A stretch of 57,025 nucleotides of DNA from an uncultured Dorea sp. (lineage in GTDB: Bacteria; Bacillota; Clostridia; Lachnospirales; Lachnospiraceae). The translations under genes were made by a program, and so were the position numbers. Location of the stretch: assembly GCA_910584265.1 (NCBI GenBank), contig CAJTZE010000019.1, positions 1-57,025 on the forward strand, given 5' to 3'. Under the pieces are notes generated by a model that was given only the letters and a program-made list of their open reading frames with translations, had not been told where the DNA came from and searched no databases. Shown in pieces: positions 15,779 through 25,123 of the stretch. Within the stretch, counting starts at the first letter, position 1. Every line of letters begins with the position of its first letter.

Positions 15779-17146
15779 TTATAGCTTTTTCAGTGCTTCC
15801 ACAATCTCCGGGAATTCCATCCCGTGGGACGCCTTGATCAGTACATTATCGCCCTCCTGCAGGATACTGCCTGCCTGAGCCAGAAATTCTTCCTTTGCAG
15901 CAAAGTAAAGAACCTCTGTTTCCGGTGATCTGGCACCTGCGGCGATTTCTGCAGCCAGTTCTCCGATGGCGCATACCACATGGATGCCGAGCTCGGCGGC
16001 GTAGCCGCCTACAGTCCGGTGAAGCTCGGCCCAGTTATCGCCAAGCTCGCCCATGTCACCTAAGATGGCGACTTTCCGGCCGATTGCCATATTCAGCACA
16101 TCCAGAGCGGCCTTCATGGAAATCGTGTTGGCATTGTAACAGTCATCCAGAAGGATCATATGTTCGGTTTGGATGATATTGTTGCGTCCCGGCATAAAGG
16201 GAAGGCTCTCGATGCCTCTTTTGATCTCATCTGGGGTCAGCCCCAGTGTATAACCCACGGAGGCGCCGGCCAGTGCATTGGATACCATGTGCATGCCGGG
16301 AGTAGGAATAACACACGTAAAGCTTTCTTCCGGCAGATGGATGGTGCAGGCCGTTCCCTTTAAGCCCAGAGGCTGTATGGCATCTGCGAAGATATCATTC
16401 GTTTCCGGGTCTAACCCATAAAATACCGGGTCGGCTCCCTTGACCGGACCCAAAGTGGATAGAAGCGGGTCGTCACCGTTTAATAGGATGGAGCCGCCGT
16501 GCTTCATATCCTGAAACATCTGGGTCTTTTCCTGCAGGATCCCTTCCTGGGTTTTTAGAAATTCCAGATGTGCAACGCCGATGTTGGTAATGACGCAGAT
16601 ATCCGGGCCGGCCACAGAGGAGAGCTTGCGCATCTCTCCAAAATGATTGATGCCCATTTCAAGAACGGAAACCTCATGGGTTTCATTCATCTCAAATATC
16701 GTCAGGGGAAGACCGCACTCGTTGTTAAAGTTTCCCTGTGTCTTATGAACGTTATACTTCTGCGCCAGAACCGAGGCGATCATTTCCTTGGTACTGGTTT
16801 TGCCTACGCTTCCGGTGATGCCGACAACCTTTACATCAAAGGAATCACGGTATAGCTTGGCAATGTCAAGCAGCGCCTGTCCGGTTGCCTCCACCAGAAT
16901 ATAGGGATAGTCTGTATCGCCCAGATCTTCGTGGGATACGACGCACAGAGCGCCTTTTTCGATGGTGTCGGGGATAAATGTATGTGCATTAAAACGCTCT
17001 CCGTTAATTGCCACAAAAAGGAAGTCCTTTTCCACCTTGCGGCTGTCAATGGTAACGCCGGCGGCTTCCCTGCTAAGCAGGCTCCTGTCGCCGTGATAAG
17101 TGCCTTGGCAGGCTTCTGTAATATTTGCCAGAGTAAGATTCTTCAT
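15779..17146 (-). CDS. murF: UDP-N-acetylmuramoyl-tripeptide--D-alanyl-D-alanine ligase
   Basis: A 455-residue Mur ligase that adds D-Ala-D-Ala to UDP-MurNAc-tripeptide in the cytoplasm, the last soluble step of the peptidoglycan precursor. The ATP loop is GITGSVGKTSTKEM (about residues 112-125), with NFNNECGLPLTIFEM and EMGINHFGEM typical of MurF, then a DDCYNAN motif and the C-terminal domain. The length is normal. It is the last gene of pncB-ddl-murF on the minus strand, 53 bases after ddl, which makes the dipeptide it uses. Its 3' end faces the decayed sugar operon across a shared terminator. Confidence 0.96.
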   Translation of the reverse strand: MKNLTLANITEACQGTYHGDRSLLSREAAGVTIDSRKVEKDFLFVAINGERFNAHTFIPDTIEKGALCVVSHEDLGDTDYPYILVEATGQALLDIAKLYRDSFDVKVVGITGSVGKTSTKEMIASVLAQKYNVHKTQGNFNNECGLPLTIFEMNETHEVSVLEMGINHFGEMRKLSSVAGPDICVITNIGVAHLEFLKTQEGILQEKTQMFQDMKHGGSILLNGDDPLLSTLGPVKGADPVFYGLDPETNDIFADAIQPLGLKGTACTIHLPEESFTCVIPTPGMHMVSNALAGASVGYTLGLTPDEIKRGIESLPFMPGRNNIIQTEHMILLDDCYNANTISMKAALDVLNMAIGRKVAILGDMGELGDNWAELHRTVGGYAAELGIHVVCAIGELAAEIAAGARSPETEVLYFAAKEEFLAQAGSILQEGDNVLIKASHGMEFPEIVEALKKL

Positions 17147-17199
17147 AGTTTTATCTCCTCATTATGAATGAATATAACGAATACGGATGAGACGTTTTA

Positions 17200-18258
17200 T
17201 TAGTATCTTACTTCCAAAGATTTTTGGATGATCATTTCGCAGAATTCCCCGTATTCATATCCGGCCGCCTTTGCCGCCTTTGGAAGCAGGCTTGCGCTTG
17301 TCATGCCCGGAAGGGAATTTACCTCCAGGCAGTAAAATTCGCCGGTGTGGTTATCTACAATAAAATCAGCTCTGGAGTATACATCCAGCCGGAGTGCGGC
17401 GAATGCCTTCTCGCCGGCCGCCTGAATCCTGGCAGTTACTTCCGGTGACAGGGATTTTGCAGGGCAGATCTCGGATGCGCCGCCAAGCTGGTACTTGTTT
17501 GCATAATCAAAGAAGCCGTCCTTCGGAACAATCTCTACAAGAGGAAGCGCTTTACCGTCAAAGATGCCGCATGCATATTCCCGGCCGTCAATAAACGGCT
17601 CGATGACCACTTCCGTCTCTTTTTGGAAGGAATTCTCAATGGCCTGACGGTATTCTTCATCGGTATATACGATGTATACACCAAGGCTGGAGCCTCCGGA
17701 GCAGGGCTTTACTACCACCGGGAGCCTAAGCCCGAGGGAAGCTAAGGAAACGTCCTTGTCTTTCCTGCGCAGATGGGTCCCGTCAGGAGTGGGGATCTTA
17801 CGCATCTTAAAAATCTCTTTCGCAACGCCCTTATCCATGGACAGGGAACAGCCCAGTGAATTAGGGCCTGTATAGCGGATGCCCAGCACATCGAAGGCGG
17901 CCTGAAGCTTGCCGTTCTCTCCCAGATTGCCGTGCAATGCCATAAATGTAATGTCGGCCTTGGAGCAGAGCCCTAATACGTTCGGGCCAAGATAGCTTGC
18001 TGAATCACCGGGACGGGATGCCCACAGGGCGTCAAGGTCAGGTTCGGTTACCTGAATGCCGGAGGCAATGCCGAGTCCGCCGTCCGGGAGGTCAAAGACC
18101 TCATCCAGCCGGTCCGGATCGTAGGAAAGTCCTAAAAATGCATCCAGAAGATAGGCTTGATGTCCCCGCTCCCTTAGCGCCCGGCATATGCCGGCACCGG
18201 AATTTAAGGATACATCACGCTCATTGCTGTAGCCGCCTGCCAGTACAATAATTTTCAT
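17200..18258 (-). CDS. ddl: D-alanine--D-alanine ligase
   Basis: A 352-residue ATP-grasp enzyme joining two D-alanines for peptidoglycan. It begins MKIIVLAGGYSNERDVSLNSG, and includes ALHGNLGENGKLQAAFD, GIRYTGPNSLGCSLSMDK, VVKPCSGGSSLGVYIV and a C-terminal LEVNSLPGMTSASLLPKAA with the metal-binding residues. Compared with typical Ddl the EN.G motif is present and the omega-loop EVNTLPG appears as EVNSLPG. It lies directly upstream of murF, whose substrate it supplies, and 18 bases after pncB. Whether it prefers D-Ala or D-Ser/D-Lac as second substrate cannot be decided by eye; the default is D-Ala-D-Ala. Confidence 0.93.
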   Translation of the reverse strand: MKIIVLAGGYSNERDVSLNSGAGICRALRERGHQAYLLDAFLGLSYDPDRLDEVFDLPDGGLGIASGIQVTEPDLDALWASRPGDSASYLGPNVLGLCSKADITFMALHGNLGENGKLQAAFDVLGIRYTGPNSLGCSLSMDKGVAKEIFKMRKIPTPDGTHLRRKDKDVSLASLGLRLPVVVKPCSGGSSLGVYIVYTDEEYRQAIENSFQKETEVVIEPFIDGREYACGIFDGKALPLVEIVPKDGFFDYANKYQLGGASEICPAKSLSPEVTARIQAAGEKAFAALRLDVYSRADFIVDNHTGEFYCLEVNSLPGMTSASLLPKAAKAAGYEYGEFCEMIIQKSLEVRY

Positions 18259-18276
18259 AATTCTAATACGCTCCTT

Positions 18277-19728
18277 TTAGTCTTTTCCAAGATGGTTCAA
18301 GAGTTCCTTCTTAACAGCATACAATTCATCGGACAGATCTACGTATACATTGTGAGGATAGAACAGACGCTTGGTCTCATCCCACAGGGTCTTCTTTTCC
18401 TGCTTACAGTATTCTGCGATCTCAGTTACAGACGGAGAATGGTAGACGCATTCGCCGTTCTTGAAGATCGGAAGCAGGATCTCGCGTATGGTATAAGAAC
18501 CGCCGATCAGCCGGGTCTTTTTCCATGATTCGATCGGATCAAAGATAACCAGATCCTTACTGGTGTCAAAGGTCTCGTGGGCGAAGCAGATTAAATCTGC
18601 GCGGATCTTACCGGTTGTCTTGTCGTAAATCCGATAAATGGTCTTATTGCCCGGATTGGTGATTTTTTCTGTATTTTCAGAAAGCTTGATCTTCGGAATA
18701 AATTCACCGTTTTCATTACGGATGGCCGCCAGCTTATAGACACCGCCGAAGGACGGACAGTCCTTGGAGGTGATCAGGTTTGTGCCTACGCCCCAGGAGG
18801 TGATGGCGGCGCCCTGGATCTTCAAATCGTGAAGCAGGTATTCGTCCAAATCGTTAGAAGCGGCGATCACCGCTGTCTCAAATCCTGCCGCATCTAACAT
18901 TTTACGCGCTTCCTTGGATAAATATGCAAGGTCGCCGCTGTCCAGACGGATGCCGTATTTTGTAAGCTTCTTACCAGAATCGCGCATCTCCTGAAATACG
19001 CGTATCGCATTCGGCACGCCGGATTTTAGCGTATCATAGGTATCCACCAGAAGGGTACAGTTATCCGGATATAATTCGGCATAGGTCTTAAATGCTGTAT
19101 ATTCGTCCTTGAAGCTCATGATCCAACTGTGGGCATGGGTTCCAAGAACAGGTACATCAAAGAGCTGTCCGGCAAGGACATTGGAGGTTCCTACACAGCC
19201 GCCGATCATAGCGGCACGGGCTCCGTACAGCCCTGCGTCCGGTCCCTGCGCCCGCCGCAGGCCGAATTCCATTACGCCGTCCCCGTCAGCGGCAAATACC
19301 ACCCGGGAAGTCTTTGTTGCTATCAGAGACTGGTGGTTGATAATGTTCAATATAGCAGTTTCCACCAGCTGAGCCTCCATAATAGGGGCAATAATTTTTA
19401 AAAGCGGTTCCTTTGGAAAGATAATGGTTCCTTCCGGAATCGCATAGATATCCCCGCTGAAATGGAATCCGCTCAGGTAATTTAAGAAATCTTCGCTGAA
19501 AATACCGAGGGTTCTTAGATAATCCACATCCTCATAGGTAAAGTTCAGCCCCTTTACGTATTCGATAACCTGTTCCAGTCCGGCACAGACGGCATATCCG
19601 CCGTTACAGGGGTTCTGACGGTAGAATACGTCAAATACCACTGTTTCATTCTGTCCCTGTTCATAGTAACCCTGCATCATAGTCAACTCATAAAAGTCCG
19701 TAAGCAGAGTTAAATCTCTTTGGTTCAT
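18277..19728 (-). CDS. pncB: Nicotinate phosphoribosyltransferase
   Basis: A 483-residue enzyme that converts nicotinate and PRPP to nicotinate mononucleotide for NAD salvage. Visible family segments are the N-terminal LLTDFYELTMMQGYYE, EFGLRRAQGPDAGLYGARAA, GTHAHSWIMSF, the PRPP-binding region KYGIRLDSGDLAYLSK, and SWGVGTNLITSKDCPSFG. The C-terminal extension is of the longer type seen in Firmicutes. A GGAGC site lies before the ATG. It starts a minus-strand operon with ddl and murF and has its own putative promoter in the 94-base gap from plsC. Confidence 0.95.
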   Translation of the reverse strand: MNQRDLTLLTDFYELTMMQGYYEQGQNETVVFDVFYRQNPCNGGYAVCAGLEQVIEYVKGLNFTYEDVDYLRTLGIFSEDFLNYLSGFHFSGDIYAIPEGTIIFPKEPLLKIIAPIMEAQLVETAILNIINHQSLIATKTSRVVFAADGDGVMEFGLRRAQGPDAGLYGARAAMIGGCVGTSNVLAGQLFDVPVLGTHAHSWIMSFKDEYTAFKTYAELYPDNCTLLVDTYDTLKSGVPNAIRVFQEMRDSGKKLTKYGIRLDSGDLAYLSKEARKMLDAAGFETAVIAASNDLDEYLLHDLKIQGAAITSWGVGTNLITSKDCPSFGGVYKLAAIRNENGEFIPKIKLSENTEKITNPGNKTIYRIYDKTTGKIRADLICFAHETFDTSKDLVIFDPIESWKKTRLIGGSYTIREILLPIFKNGECVYHSPSVTEIAEYCKQEKKTLWDETKRLFYPHNVYVDLSDELYAVKKELLNHLGKD

Positions 19729-19760
19729 GATGATTTTGCTCCTTTAAATTATAATGTTTT

Positions 19761-19789
19761 ATTATAACACCCGCCTGTATAAATGAAAA
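19761..19789 (-). promoter_or_regulatory. Promoter for pncB-ddl-murF
   Basis: Read on the minus strand, TTTTCA (19784-19789) is followed after 17 bases by TATAAT (19761-19766), with TG one base upstream of the -10, an extended -10 element. It is about 35 bases before the pncB start. Confidence 0.65.
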
Positions 19790-19822
19790 GCTTAATCTTC
19801 GTATACTTTCCTTTGCTTCCTT

Positions 19823-20557
19823 TTACACCAGCGATGCATTTTTATTGATCGTGTCCTGAATAATGCGCTGGACATGCTCTTCTAAATGCTTTTTTGTGTC
19901 CTTGTCCAGTTCCTTTGGATAAATCGGCGTTCCATATTCGATCACAACATGTGCCCGTTTGATTTTCGGGATATGTGCCTCGAAAATGGAGTTTGTGTTG
20001 TTAATGGACATGGGAATGATCGCACAGCCGCTTTTTTCCGCAATCTTCAGAGAGCCTTTTTTAAAGGGCAGCATACTCAGTTCCTCGCCGCGGTTACGGG
20101 TTCCCTCTGGAAAAATGCAGATGGAAACACCGGATTTTATATAATCGATAGCCTGCAGAATGGATTTTAGGCCTTCTTTTACATTCTCCCGGTCCAGGAA
20201 GATGCAGTACAAAGCTTTCATCCAGTCCCGGAGAAGGGGATAACGGAGCATTTCCTTCTTGGCAATGTATCCGGTCAGCCTCCTGCACCGTGCGTAGGTC
20301 AGCACAATGTCAAAATAGCTCCGGTGGTTTCCGGCAAAGAGCACAGGCTCGTCCGGGATATTTTCTTCACCGATCACGGTGACATCCACTCCGCTGATCC
20401 AGATGATAGCCCGGAACGCATACTGGACGATGCGCAGCATGGAATAGTCCTTGGCCTTTTTATTCTTCATTCCGATGAGCTGTTCGATCAACAGTACCGG
20501 GATTCCCAGCAGCAAAAAAAGAAACAGAAACAGTGCAACTATAATAATTCGTATCAT
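19823..20557 (-). CDS. plsC: 1-acyl-sn-glycerol-3-phosphate acyltransferase (PlsC-like)
   Basis: A 244-residue membrane-anchored acyltransferase making phosphatidic acid in phospholipid synthesis. It has an N-terminal hydrophobic helix (residues about 2-25), the catalytic block NHRSYFD (NHxxxxD), the acceptor motif FPEGTRNRGEE and the third block GCAIIPMSI. The length is typical. It starts 4 bases after malQ ends, so the two are co-transcribed from the malQ promoter, although their functions are unrelated. Which acyl donor it uses (acyl-ACP or acyl-CoA) is not visible. Confidence 0.9.
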   Translation of the reverse strand: MIRIIIVALFLFLFLLLGIPVLLIEQLIGMKNKKAKDYSMLRIVQYAFRAIIWISGVDVTVIGEENIPDEPVLFAGNHRSYFDIVLTYARCRRLTGYIAKKEMLRYPLLRDWMKALYCIFLDRENVKEGLKSILQAIDYIKSGVSICIFPEGTRNRGEELSMLPFKKGSLKIAEKSGCAIIPMSINNTNSIFEAHIPKIKRAHVVIEYGTPIYPKELDKDTKKHLEEHVQRIIQDTINKNASLV

Positions 20558-20561
20558 AATG

Positions 20562-22070
20562 TTAATACCTTCCGTATAATTGAGACAGCTTTTTCAGTCT
20601 CTTCGCAAGTTTTTTCGTCAGTACGCCCTTTTGGAACCTCCAGTTCCAGTTGCCCGCAGCCACGCCCGGCGTGTTCATCCGGCCTTCTTTGCCGATATCC
20701 AGTACGTCCTGCAGCGGGAAGACTGCATAGGCCGCGGTGCTTCCAAGGCAGGCGCGTATCATCTGCCCGCTTGCAGGCTCCTGCTTTTTCATATTGAGAT
20801 ACCGTCTGAGTTTTTTTCGGCAGTCTTTCCGGAGCGTTTCATACCATCCTCTGGTGGTATCATTGTCGTGGGTTCCGGTATAGCATACGCAGTTCGGCGT
20901 AGTGAAATTGTGCGGAAGGAAGGTGCTTTCGGACGTATCCTCAAAGGCGAACTGCAGCACCTTCATGCCGGGGAACGAGAACTTATCGCGGAGTGCTTCC
21001 ACCTCCGGGGTAATCACGCCCAGATCCTCTGCGATGATCGGAAGATCATTTCCAAGGGCATTCTGAACTGCTGTAAACAGACTCTCTCCCGGAGCCTTGA
21101 TCCATTCGCCGTTAACAGCGGTTTCCTCTCCATAGGGAACTGCCCAATAAGCCTCAAAACCCCGGAAATGGTCGATCCTCAGGATATCCAGAATCTCAAG
21201 CTGGCCTGCGATCCGCGAAATCCACCAGGAATAGCCTTCCCGTTTATGCATTTCCCATTCATATAGTGGATTGCCCCAGAGCTGTCCGGTTGCAGAAAAA
21301 TAGTCCGGCGGCACTCCTGCAACAGCGGCGGGGAACCCTTTCGTATCCAGCTGGAACAAACGCTGATTTGCCCATACATCGGCGCTGTCCATGGATACAA
21401 AAATCGGAATATCGCCGATAATGCGGATATCATGGGCATTTGCATACTCCTTAAGCTGGCCCCACTGCTGGAAAAACAGGAATTGGATAAATTTGTAGAA
21501 ACCGGATTCTTCTGCAAGTGTATTTTTCAGAGAATTTTTAAAAGACTCATCCGGCATCCGGTATTTTTTGTCCCATTCCAGCCAGCTTACGCCTCCGTTC
21601 AGATCCTTGAGGGCCATAAACAGGGAATAATCTTCCAGCCAATCTGTATTCTTATTACAGAATTCCAGATATTTCCCGGAGAGAGAATGGTGTTCTGTCC
21701 CGGAAAAACGATCATAAGCCTTTCTTAAGAGACTCATTTTCCACGGGATGACTGTCCCGTAATCCACATGCTCCGGGTCTGCTTTGGGGCATGCAAGAAG
21801 ATCCTCTTCGGTCAGCAGATGTAGTCCGAGGAGAAGCTCCGGGCTGATCAGAAGGGGCTGCCCGGCAAAGGCCGAGAAGCTCTGGTAGGGAGAATCGCCA
21901 TAGCCGGTATGGGTAAGCGGTAGAATCTGCCATAGATGCTGGCCGGACTTCTCCAGAAAGTTTACGAAATCATAAGCCGCCTGGCCCAGATCGCCGATCC
22001 CGTAAGGGGAAGGCAGGGATGTGGGGTGCAGCAGGATGCCGGAGGTGCGCGGCAGAGATGCTGTATTCAT
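20562..22070 (-). CDS. malQ: 4-alpha-glucanotransferase (amylomaltase)
   Basis: A 502-residue GH77 disproportionating enzyme acting on maltodextrins and glycogen-derived glucans in the cytoplasm. It begins with PRTSGILLHPTSLPSPYGIG, followed by IIGDIPIFV, DWL-type loops, the nucleophile region ILRIDHFRGFEAYW, the acid IIAEDLGVITPEV and the third carboxylate CYTGTHDNDTTRGW. All catalytic Asp/Glu residues seem present. The start at 22070 is chosen because an AAGGAG site lies about 8 bases before it; the frame opens nine codons earlier without a site. It leads the malQ-plsC unit. Confidence 0.96.
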   Translation of the reverse strand: MNTASLPRTSGILLHPTSLPSPYGIGDLGQAAYDFVNFLEKSGQHLWQILPLTHTGYGDSPYQSFSAFAGQPLLISPELLLGLHLLTEEDLLACPKADPEHVDYGTVIPWKMSLLRKAYDRFSGTEHHSLSGKYLEFCNKNTDWLEDYSLFMALKDLNGGVSWLEWDKKYRMPDESFKNSLKNTLAEESGFYKFIQFLFFQQWGQLKEYANAHDIRIIGDIPIFVSMDSADVWANQRLFQLDTKGFPAAVAGVPPDYFSATGQLWGNPLYEWEMHKREGYSWWISRIAGQLEILDILRIDHFRGFEAYWAVPYGEETAVNGEWIKAPGESLFTAVQNALGNDLPIIAEDLGVITPEVEALRDKFSFPGMKVLQFAFEDTSESTFLPHNFTTPNCVCYTGTHDNDTTRGWYETLRKDCRKKLRRYLNMKKQEPASGQMIRACLGSTAAYAVFPLQDVLDIGKEGRMNTPGVAAGNWNWRFQKGVLTKKLAKRLKKLSQLYGRY

Positions 22071-22137
22071 AATTATAATCTCCTTTGTTTCATGCACACT
22101 TTCGCGTGTCTATTTGGAGGAAAAACCTCATGAAAAT

Positions 22138-22165
22138 ATCTTACCACAAAATGGGTATTTTTCAA
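22138..22165 (-). promoter_or_regulatory. Promoter for malQ-plsC
   Basis: On the minus strand TTGAAA (22160-22165) and TAAGAT (22138-22143) are separated by 16 bases, and TGG precedes the -10 (extended -10). The leader between it and malQ contains two small hairpins (GAGG/CCTC and ACAC/GTGT), which are too short to interpret. Confidence 0.65.
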
Positions 22166-22239
22166 AGCGGTTCCGCGTAGATATATAGCAGGGTGCGGTT
22201 AGGGGTGTGCTTGTAGTGATGAAAGGGGAGAATAGATGA

Positions 22240-22644
22240 GTGAGACGAGGGGCTTGGGTCTTTTGGGTGTTGTGCGTGGTCCTGCTTGCGGGGTGCTCGG
22301 TGGGGACTTTGGAGCTTAAGAAGATTAGGGATCTGGATTATGAGCTGGTGGAGGAAGCGGATATTCCGGAGGAGATGAGGGAAACGATTGAGGAACATAA
22401 GTGCGGGGCATTTTCTTTTACCTATGCGGATAAGGGCAGGCTTTATATTGCAAGGGGGTACGGAAAACAGGAGACGGACGGGTATAAGATACAGGTATCG
22501 GAATTTTATGAGAGTGAAAATGCGGTGGTGTTCCAGACAACATTTCTTGGGCCTGAGCCGGAGGAGGGAGGCGGGGATGAGCCCTCGTATCCTTATATTG
22601 TTGTATGGACAGAATACAGCGGTAAAGACGTAGTGATAGAATAG
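22240..22644 (+). CDS. Lipoprotein with PrcB-like C-terminal domain
   Basis: A 134-residue exported lipoprotein: a basic start MRRG, a hydrophobic stretch and the lipobox LLAGC (Cys about residue 19). The remainder, with GYKIQVSEFYES and PSYPYIVVWTEYSGKDVVIE, resembles the C-terminal domain of PrcB, an accessory protein of a treponemal protease complex and of many Firmicutes proteins of unknown role. The GTG at 22240 is preferred, with AAGGGGAG about 10 bases ahead; a nearby ATG is in another frame. It sits 11 bases before the sipL-like gene and may be co-expressed, hinting at a cell-envelope or spore-envelope role, but that is inference. Confidence 0.7.
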   Translation: MRRGAWVFWVLCVVLLAGCSVGTLELKKIRDLDYELVEEADIPEEMRETIEEHKCGAFSFTYADKGRLYIARGYGKQETDGYKIQVSEFYESENAVVFQTTFLGPEPEEGGGDEPSYPYIVVWTEYSGKDVVIE

Positions 22645-22655
22645 GAGGATGTAAA

Positions 22656-24215
22656 ATGGAGCAGTTAAAGAAGGCGGTTCGGAAGAATGTGGCGGGAAGA
22701 AGGATCACGGATCAGTTCTATGTGGACGGGGATGTAAATGTACCGGATGCAAAGAGTGATATCGGGCGGATAGTATACAGCAGGGGAAAGCTTCGGATCG
22801 ATGATATGAAACCGGTGGATAATTATATCCGGGTAACCGGGAAAATCCTATATCAGGTTTTGTATGCGTCGGACGGGGAGGAACAGAGGATGTCTGCGCT
22901 TCAGGGGAAGCTTCCTTTTGAGGAAATGGTGTACGCAGAGGAGGAGCCGAAAGGGACGGTGCTGCTAAAGGAAGGAAGCGTGGAGTTGTCAGCTTCTCTG
23001 GTGCATTCCAGAAAGGTCAGCTTAAAGGCTATGGTGGAAATGGATCTCTCGTCGGAAAATGAAGAGGAGGAAATACTGACGCTGGATGTGGAGGAGGAGC
23101 CGGGACTGTACCGGAGATGGGAGCAAAAGGAGGTATTAAAGCTCCATTCAGTAAAAAAGGATACCTATCGGATCAAGGAAGAATTTGCCCTTCCAAATGC
23201 CAAGGAAACCATAGGAAATATACTTCTTGCAGAGGTGTCCCAGAGAAAGCTGGATACCAGGCTCGGGACGGATGAGCTGCTGCTGCGGGGAGAGCTGGTA
23301 GTGTTTGTTTTGTACGAATCGGTGGACGGCAGGACGGACTGGGCAGAGCAGACCATCCCCTATGAGGGGCGGATCGAATGCTACGGCGCGGAGGATACCA
23401 TGTACCATCATCTGACCGGCGGGCTCGTGGATGAAAATATAGATGTACGTATGGATGAGGACGGAGAAATGCGTATCATCGGGGCAGAGGTTACGCTGGA
23501 AGTGCGGGCGGCGATATACAGTGAAGAAAAACTGGATATCCTGCGGGACATCTATTCGCTGAAGCAGACGCTGAAACCGGAATTTGAAGAGGTGGAAGCG
23601 GCAGGGCTGGTAATGCAGAATTATTCTAAATATAAGCTTTCCGAGAGGCTCTCTATACCGGAGCTCCAGAGTGAGATCCTGCAGGTATGCCACACGGACG
23701 GTACAATGAAGATTGAACACACGGAGATCGTGTCAGACGGAATCATGGCAGAAGGAGTCCTGCATGTTTGTTTCCTCTATATTAAAGCAGATGATGAGGT
23801 GCCGTTTGAGGTATGGCAGGGCATGGTGCCGTTTACCCACGTGATTGAGTGTAATGGAGTTACAGCGGACATGGAATATGATATCAGTGCGGCTCTGGAA
23901 CAGATGAACGTAGGGATTCTGGGAAACGGCGAGGCAGAGGTGAAGGCATCCGCAGGCTTCCATGTATTCTTGAGAAGGCCGGAAAAGCTTCTGAATATCC
24001 GGGATATCGGGGAAGAACCGCTGGATATGGAGCAGTTGTCTAAGGCTCCGGGAATTGTGGGATACATAGTCAAGGACGGAGATGAATTGTGGGATCTTGC
24101 AAAACGGTTTCATACGACTACAGAAGGAATTAAGAGTATCAATCAGATGGAGGGAGACAATTTAAAACCTGGTGAAAAGATGTTGATTTTTAAGGAAAAC
24201 ATGAGTATACTGTAG
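22656..24215 (+). CDS. SipL-like spore coat protein with SPOCS and LysM domains
   Basis: A 519-residue protein built of repeated DUF3794 (SPOCS) domains over about residues 1-450 and one C-terminal LysM (about residues 468-512; GYIVKDGDELWDLAKRF and NLKPGEKMLIF). This architecture is that of C. difficile SipL, which binds the coat ATPase SpoIVA through its LysM domain and anchors coat to forespore in the mother cell. The N-terminal VDGDVNVPDAKSDIGRI is typical of the first SPOCS repeat. It has no signal peptide, fitting mother-cell cytoplasm. The start has AGGAGG 7 bases upstream. It precedes ispE by 32 bases. Confidence 0.88.
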   Translation: MEQLKKAVRKNVAGRRITDQFYVDGDVNVPDAKSDIGRIVYSRGKLRIDDMKPVDNYIRVTGKILYQVLYASDGEEQRMSALQGKLPFEEMVYAEEEPKGTVLLKEGSVELSASLVHSRKVSLKAMVEMDLSSENEEEEILTLDVEEEPGLYRRWEQKEVLKLHSVKKDTYRIKEEFALPNAKETIGNILLAEVSQRKLDTRLGTDELLLRGELVVFVLYESVDGRTDWAEQTIPYEGRIECYGAEDTMYHHLTGGLVDENIDVRMDEDGEMRIIGAEVTLEVRAAIYSEEKLDILRDIYSLKQTLKPEFEEVEAAGLVMQNYSKYKLSERLSIPELQSEILQVCHTDGTMKIEHTEIVSDGIMAEGVLHVCFLYIKADDEVPFEVWQGMVPFTHVIECNGVTADMEYDISAALEQMNVGILGNGEAEVKASAGFHVFLRRPEKLLNIRDIGEEPLDMEQLSKAPGIVGYIVKDGDELWDLAKRFHTTTEGIKSINQMEGDNLKPGEKMLIFKENMSIL

Positions 24216-24247
24216 GTACACTGTATACAAGATACAAGGAGAATACA

Positions 24248-25123
24248 ATGGATAAAATGGAATTAAAGGCACTGGGGAAGGTGAATCTGGGGCTGGATAT
24301 CCTGGGACGGAAAGAGAATGGATATCATGAGGTCCGGATGGTCATGCAGACCGTATACCTTTACGACAGGGTTATTCTGGAGAGGAGCAGGATGCCGGGG
24401 ATTATGGTAGAGACGAACTTAAGGTTTCTTCCGGTGAATGAGAATAACATTGCCTACAGGGCCGCGGCTCTGATGAAGAAAGAGTTTGGAATCGACGAAG
24501 GGATTAAGATCATCCTTGATAAGCACATTCCGGTGGCGGCCGGAATGGCAGGAGGGAGTGCTAATGCCGCAGCGGTTCTCTTTGGGATGAACCGGATGTA
24601 TGGATTGGGGCTTTCTGAGGAAGAATTAAAGAAAAGGGGAGTGGGCTTAGGCGCTGATGTCCCCTACTGCATTATGCGGGGGACCGTGCTGGCAGAGGGA
24701 ATCGGCGAGAAACTCACTCCCCTTCCGTCAGTCCCGAAATGCTATGTACTGATCGCAAAGCCGCCGTTAAGCGCGTCCACTGAGACCGTATATGAAAAAT
24801 ATGATGCTCTAAGCCGGGTGGAGCATCCGGACATTGACGGGATTCTTAGGGGGCTTTCTGAGGCAGATATCCGTCAGGTGGCATCCAGTATGGGGAATGT
24901 GTTAGAGCAGGTGATGCTGGCGGAATATCCTGTGATCGGACGGATCAAGCAGGCTATGCTGGATATGGGGGCAATGGGAGCTCTGATGAGCGGCAGCGGA
25001 CCTACCGTGTTCGGCCTGTTTGACTCAAGGAGCACAGCCAGGACGGCTGCCGGACGGATCAAGAGCATGAACCTGACAAGGCAGGCTTATGTGACGAATG
25101 TACATAATGTAAGGAGAATGTAG
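24248..25123 (+). CDS. ispE: 4-diphosphocytidyl-2-C-methyl-D-erythritol kinase
   Basis: A 291-residue GHMP kinase of the non-mevalonate isoprenoid pathway; it phosphorylates CDP-methylerythritol. It begins KALGKVNLGLDILGRKENGYHEV, has the ATP-binding loop PVAAGMAGGSANAAA (about residues 96-110), LGADVPYC and the C-terminal MSGSGPTVFGLF motif. The length is typical. AAGGAG precedes the ATG. Its stop codon abuts the start of the GntR gene (TAGATG), indicating translational coupling. Confidence 0.96.
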   Translation: MDKMELKALGKVNLGLDILGRKENGYHEVRMVMQTVYLYDRVILERSRMPGIMVETNLRFLPVNENNIAYRAAALMKKEFGIDEGIKIILDKHIPVAAGMAGGSANAAAVLFGMNRMYGLGLSEEELKKRGVGLGADVPYCIMRGTVLAEGIGEKLTPLPSVPKCYVLIAKPPLSASTETVYEKYDALSRVEHPDIDGILRGLSEADIRQVASSMGNVLEQVMLAEYPVIGRIKQAMLDMGAMGALMSGSGPTVFGLFDSRSTARTAAGRIKSMNLTRQAYVTNVHNVRRM

